A DNA stretch of 46,625 nt from Paucidesulfovibrio gracilis DSM 16080 (lineage in GTDB: Bacteria > Desulfobacterota > Desulfovibrionia > Desulfovibrionales > Desulfovibrionaceae): positions 1 through 46,625 of the forward strand of contig NZ_FUYC01000016.1 in NCBI RefSeq assembly GCF_900167125.1, read 5' to 3'. The notes beneath the pieces were generated by a model. That model was not told the origin of the DNA. It did no database searches and saw nothing but the letters and a program-made list of their open reading frames with translations. A program made the position numbers and the translations under genes. Shown here one piece after another: positions 41,647-46,625 of this stretch (its first letter is position 1; every line of letters starts with the position of its first letter).

Positions 41647-42863
41647 TCTTTTCCCTTCTTTTTTTCAGGATGCTTTCCTAAACGACCAACATCCACAACA
41701 TAGTGTACCCCTTGCCGCTCCACCACCAGGGTCAGGGACTGCCCTTGCTCATGCGCCTGCTTCCCTGCCCGGTGCAAATCCATAAACCCATGCATCGGCC
41801 GACCCTGGGCCTCGACCAGACGGTCCCCGGGGCGGATGCCCACCCTCTCCGCCCTGGACTCCGGCCGCACCGCCACAACCACGATCCGGCCTTCGCGCGC
41901 TTCAATGGTCATCCCCATGCGGCTCTCAAACGCCGGAGGGCAATAGAACAGGACATCGCCATCCTCCGGGTGAAACTCCGTGGCGTCGCGCAGGGGCACC
42001 AGGGCAACCACCTTGGCTTTGGGGGCGAGGATCCGCAATCTTGAGGCAATGCCCCAGCCGCGTTCCACATGCCCGGACCCGGCAAAAACCAGCACGGGCC
42101 GCCCGGTGCTGCGGTGCAGACCAAGGGCATTTTGCGCCATGGCGGTATCCCAGAGCGCCTGTACCGTCAAAAATCTCTCCAATTCGCCGGACCCCAGCCC
42201 TCTGGTAGCGTGCTCGCCAAACAACCGTTGCAAAAACTCGCGTTGTCCGTTTGGCGGTGGAATGATCTCGCGCGGGAGCTGCTCCCTGTCTTCCGGGGAC
42301 AGCCCCTCCAGACCTTGACGCCCCACAGCCTTGACCAAACGTCTGGGGGCGTTGATTCCGGCCACGGGCAATCCATACGCCTGCGCAAGCCCAAGCTGCG
42401 GGGCAAAAAGGGAGAAAGGATAGCCCCAAATGGTTTTCCAGTCCAAGGCCGTTGGCAGTGTTTCCAGATCCAATTCCCCGGCGGCAAACCGATCCAGCAC
42501 TGGCTGCAGGTCCGCTCCCACCATCTCCAGCCCCACGGCGGGCCGTTGCCCGCCCTTGAGCATCAGAGCCAGAATACGACGCTGGAACGCATGGTCACAC
42601 ACGCTGGTATGGCCCTCGCCCACTAGCACGAAATCCGCTTCCTCCAACAATGGGGCGACATCTTCCAGGGCAAGCCGATCCCCGTTGCTGTTGGCCAACT
42701 CCCCGCGCTCGGGCAAAAAACGCAGGACCATGGGGTTGAGTGGAACCGGCTTCGGTCCTGCACAGGCCGCAAGCACGCACGCGACCAGCAGTCCGCACCC
42801 CATCATCATCCTCTGAGGCCATGTTCTTGACAAATTTTTCCCTTGGCTCAACCTCGTTTGCAT
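41643..42863 (-). CDS. ChaN-family lipoprotein with C-terminal PDZ domain
   Basis: A 406-residue protein. A signal peptide with lipobox (LLVACVLAAC, Cys ~34) leads into a ChaN/DUF399 domain (~50-285; VLVGEGHTSVCDHAFQRRIL and VLVFAGSGHVERGWGI), a fold reported to bind heme in ChaN. A PDZ domain follows (~320-395; VRPESRAERVGIRPGDRLVEAQGRPMHG). The start at ATG 42863 is supported by AAGGAG 4 nt upstream; an open frame extends to 42920. Its stop overlaps the next lipoprotein gene. A role in iron/heme handling at the envelope is plausible but not shown. Confidence 0.85.
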   Translation of the reverse strand: MQTRLSQGKNLSRTWPQRMMMGCGLLVACVLAACAGPKPVPLNPMVLRFLPERGELANSNGDRLALEDVAPLLEEADFVLVGEGHTSVCDHAFQRRILALMLKGGQRPAVGLEMVGADLQPVLDRFAAGELDLETLPTALDWKTIWGYPFSLFAPQLGLAQAYGLPVAGINAPRRLVKAVGRQGLEGLSPEDREQLPREIIPPPNGQREFLQRLFGEHATRGLGSGELERFLTVQALWDTAMAQNALGLHRSTGRPVLVFAGSGHVERGWGIASRLRILAPKAKVVALVPLRDATEFHPEDGDVLFYCPPAFESRMGMTIEAREGRIVVVAVRPESRAERVGIRPGDRLVEAQGRPMHGFMDLHRAGKQAHEQGQSLTLVVERQGVHYVVDVGRLGKHPEKKKGKE

Positions 42864-42882
42864 GGTGCTCCTTGTCCACGAT

Positions 42883-43683
42883 TCAGCGTGGGTCTGTTTG
42901 CAGCAAGAATTCCGGCGCATGAATGGTCACGGGGAGTCCGGCCGCGTCCCGAGGGGGCTTTCCGGTCTTTGGATCGCTCCCCAGACGGATCAAGGGATTT
43001 TGTCCACCAGCCAACGCCAGCACCATGGCGTCCGCGCAATCATCCCAGGCCACCGATGTGCCGAATTTCCGCATCGCTTCCTTGATACGGTCTTTGGCAT
43101 TCCGGCACAACCCGGTCAGCGCCATTCCCCGCTCCTCCCGTCCCGGGCCGGACCGTTTGGCGTACACAGCGGGACCACCGAGCAAGGCCGCAAAAAATAG
43201 TTCCGGGTGGCATTCCAAGACCCGGTCAGGACATGCCCGGCCCTCGCGCAACGCCTGATCCACCTCCCGGATGCGCGGTGCAATGTTCCAGGCCTGGATA
43301 CTCAATCCACGGCCCGTGACCTCCCTGTTCACGGCTGAGGCCCGGGCATGGTCGGACTGGCCCAATGCTTCGCGGCATGGCGGGGAAAACACACTGGCCC
43401 GGCGTGGTCCAAGGCGCTTTCTGGCCTCCCGGTCACACGGCCGCACCGGCATGCCCGCATGGGGCAGACCAATGGGCATGTCGATCAACAGACGGGTTTG
43501 CACGGTCCCGGTCTCCGGTACATCGTTGGCACCGAGTCCCGGGTGCTCCTCCAATAGCGAATCAAATACTGGATACAGGACAAAATCCAACCGGTCCGCA
43601 CGGCGGATCGCAGCCAACCAGCCGCCCCGGCATCCATCCACACCGATCCCGAGCACTTCTTTTTCATGCAAGCTTTTTTGCAT
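42883..43683 (-). CDS. DUF429 family protein
   Basis: A 266-residue protein of the DUF429 type, which has an RNase H-like fold. Family marks are GIGVDGCRGGWLAA near the N-terminus, LLIDMPIGLP, ARKRLGPRRASVFSPPCREAL, ECHPELFFAAL near 160 and WDDCADAMVLAL near 215; the Asp and Glu residues may form a nuclease-type site. The function of the family is not established. ATG 43683 has a weak TAAGG site close by. Its 3' end is 19 nt before the ChaN-like start, so it probably heads the long minus-strand run. Confidence 0.8.
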   Translation of the reverse strand: MQKSLHEKEVLGIGVDGCRGGWLAAIRRADRLDFVLYPVFDSLLEEHPGLGANDVPETGTVQTRLLIDMPIGLPHAGMPVRPCDREARKRLGPRRASVFSPPCREALGQSDHARASAVNREVTGRGLSIQAWNIAPRIREVDQALREGRACPDRVLECHPELFFAALLGGPAVYAKRSGPGREERGMALTGLCRNAKDRIKEAMRKFGTSVAWDDCADAMVLALAGGQNPLIRLGSDPKTGKPPRDAAGLPVTIHAPEFLLQTDPR

Positions 43684-43741
43684 ACCTTATCACTCTGTCA
43701 TTACATCTTTTTCTTTTGCCAATTTTAATCTTTTTGCAAAC

Positions 43742-43774
43742 AAAACCGCCCCGAAGTACGTGACTCCGGGGCGG
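43742..43774 (-). terminator. Intrinsic terminator of the ligase gene
   Basis: On the minus strand CCGCCCCG (plus 43767-43774) pairs with CGGGGCGG (plus 43746-43753) and is followed by TTTT (plus A-run 43742-43745). It lies between the PaaK-like gene and the DUF429 gene, both on the minus strand. Confidence 0.85.
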
Positions 43775-43801
43775 GCATCTTCGCGATGGAAAGGGTGTTC
43801 G

Positions 43802-45067
43802 CTAATCCCAGGTACGCTTGTCCTCGATGGGCCGGATCTGCGGCGGCAGGGTTCCCGGAGCCAACACCTTGAGGATGGGACGCAGCTTAATCTTCTCGCG
43901 GAAGGTGTGCAGCAGTTCATCCTCACGCCGGAACGCTCCGGACTCGATGTTCAGCACCATCTCGTCCACGCCGCCGGGGTTGGTGACCTCGATCTGCCAA
44001 CGCTTAATTTCCTCAAACTGGGCCATGACCTGTTCCACCTGGTGCGGATACACGAACATACCCTTGATGCGGGCCGTGGTGTCCACGCGGCCGACAATGC
44101 CGCCAAGTCGTGGGCTGGTACGGCCGCAGGCGCAGGGGCTGCGGTCAAGGTATCCCAGGTCGCCCGTGGCCAAACGGATCAGCGGATAGGTCTTGTTGAA
44201 AGCCGTGACCACGATCTCGCCCACTTCCCCGTCCTTGAGCGGAATACCCGTGTCCGGATGGCAGATTTCCACGAACGCCCGGTTCGAGAGGTGCAGCCCG
44301 GTTTTGTGGAAGCATTCGTACCCGATGCAGCCCACATCCGCAGTGCCGTAGCCCTGACGCATGATGCAGTCGAATTTCTTTTCCAGGGTGGAGCGCATTT
44401 TCTCGGAGAACTTTTCCCCCGTGACGAACGCCACTTCCAAGAACAAATCCTTCCGCAGGGAAAGCCCCATTTCTTCGGCCTTTTGCGCCAAGTGCATCAA
44501 GAAGCTCGGGGTTCCCACATATCCCGTGACCCGCAACTTCTGCATGATCTCAATCTGGCTGGTGGTGTTGGACGGACCCGCAGGGATCACGGCGCAGGAA
44601 AGCGCCTTGAGCGGCTCCTCGAACATCAGGCCCGCCGGAGCCAGATGGTAGTTGAAGGTGATCTGGGTCACATCGCCGGAACGGAATCCCGAGGCGTAAA
44701 AGCCCTCGGTCCAGCCCCAATAATCCTCGGCGCGGTCCTCGGGATCGAAGATCGGGCCAGGCGAGAGGAACACGCGGCGCAATTCCCCGAGATCCTTAGT
44801 CAGCAGCCCGCCCAGACGCGGTCCCATGGATTGCAAAAAGATCAACTCTTTCTTCTTGATGATGGGGATATGCTTGAGATCGGCCAGGGTGCGGAACTTG
44901 TCCACATTAAACTGGGCGCGATCAAAGCGCTTCTTCACATCTTCGGAATACCGGTAGGCGTAAGACAACAGCTCTTTCAGCTGAAGCTGGTAATATTGCC
45001 GCCGTTCGGATTCGTCCAGGACTTCCCGCCTGGAGTAGATGCCTTCGGTGCGGTCTTTGCGAGTCAT
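43802..45067 (-). CDS. Phenylacetate-CoA ligase-like AMP-forming enzyme
   Basis: A 421-residue protein of the PaaK-like adenylate-forming family. Matching parts are LQLKELLSYAYRYSEDVKKRF near the start, RQGYGTADVGCIGYEC (adenine-binding region), LIRLATGDLGYLD (TGD motif) and GRVDTTARIKGMFVYPHQVE (hinge and C-domain). The usual Ser/Thr-rich phosphate loop (SSGTTG) is replaced by VFLSPGPIFDP, so this is a divergent subfamily and its activity or substrate may differ. GGGAG lies 8 nt before ATG 45067. It is a single gene with its own terminator; aryl-acid activation in amino-acid fermentation is possible but not shown. Confidence 0.82.
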   Translation of the reverse strand: MTRKDRTEGIYSRREVLDESERRQYYQLQLKELLSYAYRYSEDVKKRFDRAQFNVDKFRTLADLKHIPIIKKKELIFLQSMGPRLGGLLTKDLGELRRVFLSPGPIFDPEDRAEDYWGWTEGFYASGFRSGDVTQITFNYHLAPAGLMFEEPLKALSCAVIPAGPSNTTSQIEIMQKLRVTGYVGTPSFLMHLAQKAEEMGLSLRKDLFLEVAFVTGEKFSEKMRSTLEKKFDCIMRQGYGTADVGCIGYECFHKTGLHLSNRAFVEICHPDTGIPLKDGEVGEIVVTAFNKTYPLIRLATGDLGYLDRSPCACGRTSPRLGGIVGRVDTTARIKGMFVYPHQVEQVMAQFEEIKRWQIEVTNPGGVDEMVLNIESGAFRREDELLHTFREKIKLRPILKVLAPGTLPPQIRPIEDKRTWD

Positions 45068-45238
45068 ACTCGTTTCTCCCTTTTGAAAGCAGGAATGAAT
45101 ATATTTTTGATATGGAAAGAAATGGGAGATTGCCTATACCCTAATTCATGGCAGATTTCAAGCTTTTTTTATTATATACAATAAATCGAGCTGGTTACGC
45201 CTTGTCGTTCCCTTTCATTATTTTCTTGCAAATCACGC

Positions 45239-45266
45239 TTGACACATCGGGGGTTCAACGTATATC
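45239..45266 (+). promoter_or_regulatory. Sigma70 promoter of the tRNA pair
   Basis: TTGACA at 45239-45244 and TATATC at 45261-45266 are separated by 16 nt. The predicted start is about 25 nt before the first tRNA. GC-rich sequence after the start region fits a stable-RNA promoter. Confidence 0.65.
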
Positions 45267-45297
45267 AATGCGTTCCCTTAACGGGGCCGTACCCGGA

Positions 45298-45373
45298 GGG
45301 CCGTTAACTCAGTCGGTAGAGTATCTGCCTTTTAAGCAGAGAGTCATTGGTTCGAGCCCAATACGGCCCACCA
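45298..45373 (+). tRNA. tRNA-Lys (anticodon UUU)
   Basis: Acceptor arms GGGCCGT and ACGGCCC pair fully, with discriminator A and encoded CCA. The anticodon arm TCTGC-CTTTTAA-GCAGA gives UUU, and the T-arm holds GGTTCGAGCC. It is the first of a tandem pair, 4 nt before tRNA-Glu. Confidence 0.97.
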
Positions 45374-45377
45374 TTTT

Positions 45378-45453
45378 GTCCCCATCGTCTAGTGGCCTAG
45401 GACGCCGGCCTCTCACGCCGGTAGCGGGGGTTCAAATCCCCCTGGGGACGCCA
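45378..45453 (+). tRNA. tRNA-Glu (anticodon CUC)
   Basis: Acceptor arms GTCCCC and GGGGAC pair, with encoded CCA. The anticodon arm CCGGC-CTCTCAC-GCCGG gives CUC, and the T-arm holds GGTTCAAATCC. Bases match the bacterial tRNA-Glu consensus closely. It is co-transcribed with tRNA-Lys. Confidence 0.96.
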
Positions 45454-45462
45454 AAGAAAATC

Positions 45463-45496
45463 AGACACTTACATTACATGTGAGTGTCTTTTTTTG
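45463..45496 (+). terminator. Intrinsic terminator of the tRNA operon
   Basis: AGACACT at 45463-45469 pairs with AGTGTCT at 45483-45489, with TACA/TGTG pairing inside, followed by a run of seven or eight T. It starts 10 nt after tRNA-Glu. Confidence 0.9.
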
Positions 45497-45531
45497 TGCT
45501 TGGCACAAATCATTTTTTCCTGAACAAACAA

Positions 45532-45570
45532 AAGGCTCCGGAATCTCGTGGTTCCGGGGTCTTCGTTTTT
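45532..45570 (+). terminator. Second, tandem terminator-like hairpin
   Basis: AAGGCTCCGGAA at 45532-45543 pairs with TTCCGGGGTCTT at 45552-45563 (two G-U type pairs), followed by CGTTTTT. It backs up the first terminator. Confidence 0.65.
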
Positions 45571-45653
45571 CCATTTCATCTAACATTTCAGCTACAATCC
45601 GGTCTGTATTCAAAACCTGTCAAGCGGTACCTTCAGAAATTACTCTGTATTTC

Positions 45654-45701
45654 ACCGACCGCGCCGTGTATTCGACCGACATTCTGCTGCATCCCACCGA
45701 C
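45654..45701. repeat. Three ACCGAC units with exact 21-bp period
   Basis: ACCGAC starts at 45654, 45675 and 45696, each preceded by a TTC/TCC-type triplet. The 21-bp spacing places all units on the same face of the helix. A tandem TTTTGGCCG pair follows at 45711-45728. It lies ~100 nt before the Rhs start. Possible readings are an operator array or the multi-repeat end of an IS21-like element whose body is gone. Confidence 0.55.
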
Positions 45702-45797
45702 ACCGCCGAGTTTTGGCCGTTTTGGCCGAAAAACCCGTGATATGCTCCTCGCGAATACCGGCAGGGCCGTCCGCTCAGTGGCCCGAAGGAGATGCAT

Positions 45798-46625
45798 GTG
45801 AGCGTATTTGAAATGAGTTTGAAGCATGACCGGGACGGTCGAATCGTGGAGAAAACCGAAATCGTGGCTGGGCGGCCCGTTGTCTGGAAGTATGCCTACG
45901 ACAAGGCCGGGAGGCTTTTCGAGGCGCATCTGGACAACCGGCTTATCTGCCAGTGTTACTATGACCGGGACGGTCGCCGCCAGCGGGACTACTTTCCCGT
46001 CACCGTGGGGCCGCACTACCGCGACTACCGGTACAACCTGGACAACCGGCTGATGAGTGCGGGCAACAATGGGTTCACGCACGACGAAAACGGGTTCCGG
46101 TCCATCTGGTCGAACGGCTCCGCGTACCACCTGTACGAGTATGCGCCGGACTACCGGCTGCTCAAGATGGAAGTGGAGAACCAGAACAGCGTCTACACCT
46201 TTCGCCACGATGAAGAGGGCCGGCGGGCCGCCAAGTATTGCAACGGCCAACTCGTCGAGGCCTACCAATGGCTCGATTTCGTCCGTCTCCGCGCGTTCCA
46301 CGACGGGCGCATGGGCTACGAGTTCGTGTACGGGTGCAACGAGCGGCTGCCCTCGGCCATGCGGCGCAAGGACGGTGCCGTCTTCACCCTGCACTACGAC
46401 CAAGTCGGTTCCCTACGTGTGGTTGCCGACACGGATGGCGACCTGATAAAGGTAATCCTCTACGACCCCTTCGGCGGGATCATCCAGGACACCAACTCCG
46501 GTTTCCGCGTCCCCATCGGCTTCACGGGCGGCCTGCACGACCGGGATCTGGGCTTTGTCCGCTTCGGCTGGCGTGATTACGACACCTTCACCGGCCGCTG
46601 GACCGCGCCCGACCCCATCGGGGAC
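45798..46625 (+). CDS. Rhs core protein, 3' end beyond the window
   Basis: At least 276 residues, open to the window edge. YD-type repeats run throughout (WKYAYDKAGRLFEAHLDNRL; YYDRDGRRQRDYF; YNLDNRLMSAGNNGF; YTFRHDEEGRRAAKY), ending with the Rhs core signature VILYDPFGGI, GFTGGLHDRDLGFVRFGWRDYD, TGRWTAPDPIGD. The start is GTG 45798, 6 nt after AAGGAG; an in-frame ATG at 45792 abuts that site and is too close. Only the last few repeats of a normal Rhs shell precede the core, with no N-terminal PAAR or secretion domain. A variable C-terminal toxin would follow the core, beyond the window. Confidence 0.85.
   Translation, partial: MSVFEMSLKHDRDGRIVEKTEIVAGRPVVWKYAYDKAGRLFEAHLDNRLICQCYYDRDGRRQRDYFPVTVGPHYRDYRYNLDNRLMSAGNNGFTHDENGFRSIWSNGSAYHLYEYAPDYRLLKMEVENQNSVYTFRHDEEGRRAAKYCNGQLVEAYQWLDFVRLRAFHDGRMGYEFVYGCNERLPSAMRRKDGAVFTLHYDQVGSLRVVADTDGDLIKVILYDPFGGIIQDTNSGFRVPIGFTGGLHDRDLGFVRFGWRDYDTFTGRWTAPDPIGD

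Noticed and set aside
45149-45168. GG-N10-GC sequence resembling a sigma54 site before the tRNAs.
   Set aside because: The -12 part is AAGCT, not TTGCT, and a good sigma70 promoter lies closer to the tRNAs.
1-46625. CRISPR array.
   Set aside because: No set of regularly spaced repeats of 20-40 nt was seen on reading.

Overview
The window is high-GC Gram-negative DNA with dense gene packing, Shine-Dalgarno starts, many intrinsic terminators, a sigma54 promoter and families common in deltaproteobacterial sulfate reducers. Those families are multi-PAS kinase, CheY, Cache chemoreceptor, HDOD and CBS proteins, a NapH-like polyferredoxin, an O-GlcNAc-transferase-like TPR protein and Rhs. Desulfovibrionales is the best guess, but it is inferred from gene content; there is no rRNA or other marker to prove it.

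Layout. (1) 1-5.6 kb: a minus-strand set of T7-like (podoviral) head genes: a small charged protein, the portal, a Bbp19-like protein, a scaffold-like protein and a tail-tube adaptor. All frames are open. No capsid gene lies between scaffold and adaptor; two plus-strand non-phage genes sit there. A near-consensus sigma54 promoter drives a 38-residue membrane peptide antisense to the cluster. (2) 5.8-12.2 kb: a Gly/Pro/Thr repeat protein, rmuC, a diguanylate cyclase, a 53-aa DUF5989-like membrane protein, a DUF1007-NicO nickel/cobalt pair and a small unknown. (3) 12.4-21.2 kb: a chemoreceptor, a MocR regulator divergent from azlCD, an exported unknown, a five-PAS histidine kinase and an unassigned structured RNA candidate. 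(4) 21.3-25.2 kb: a polar amino-acid ABC operon whose permease carries an extra helical N-terminal domain, then a membrane polyferredoxin. (5) 25.3-30.7 kb: MORN, EAL/HDOD, CBS and CheY-type signalling proteins and two unknowns. (6) 30.9-35.3 kb: a Fic-fold protein with altered catalytic residues, convergent with a four-gene operon encoding a split Rad50/SbcC-like ATPase around an Mre11/SbcD-like nuclease. (7) 35.4-45.1 kb: a long minus-strand run with a TrmN6-like methyltransferase, murJ, mutM, a TPR-OGT protein, a lipoprotein, ChaN-PDZ and DUF429, then a PaaK-like ligase. (8) 45.2-46.6 kb: tRNA-Lys and tRNA-Glu, two terminators, a 21-bp-period repeat and the start of a short Rhs gene that leaves the window.

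The most unusual part is the operon at 32031-35312. Walker A and a zinc-hook CxxC are on one protein; the signature motif, Walker B and H-loop are on another. The nuclease and a coiled-coil protein are encoded between them, with overlapping or nearly abutting reading frames. Other points worth following are the Fic-like pseudoenzyme next to it, the sigma54-driven peptide inside the phage cluster, the orphan RNA at 20991-21152, and a 72-aa gene whose promoter spacer is a palindrome.
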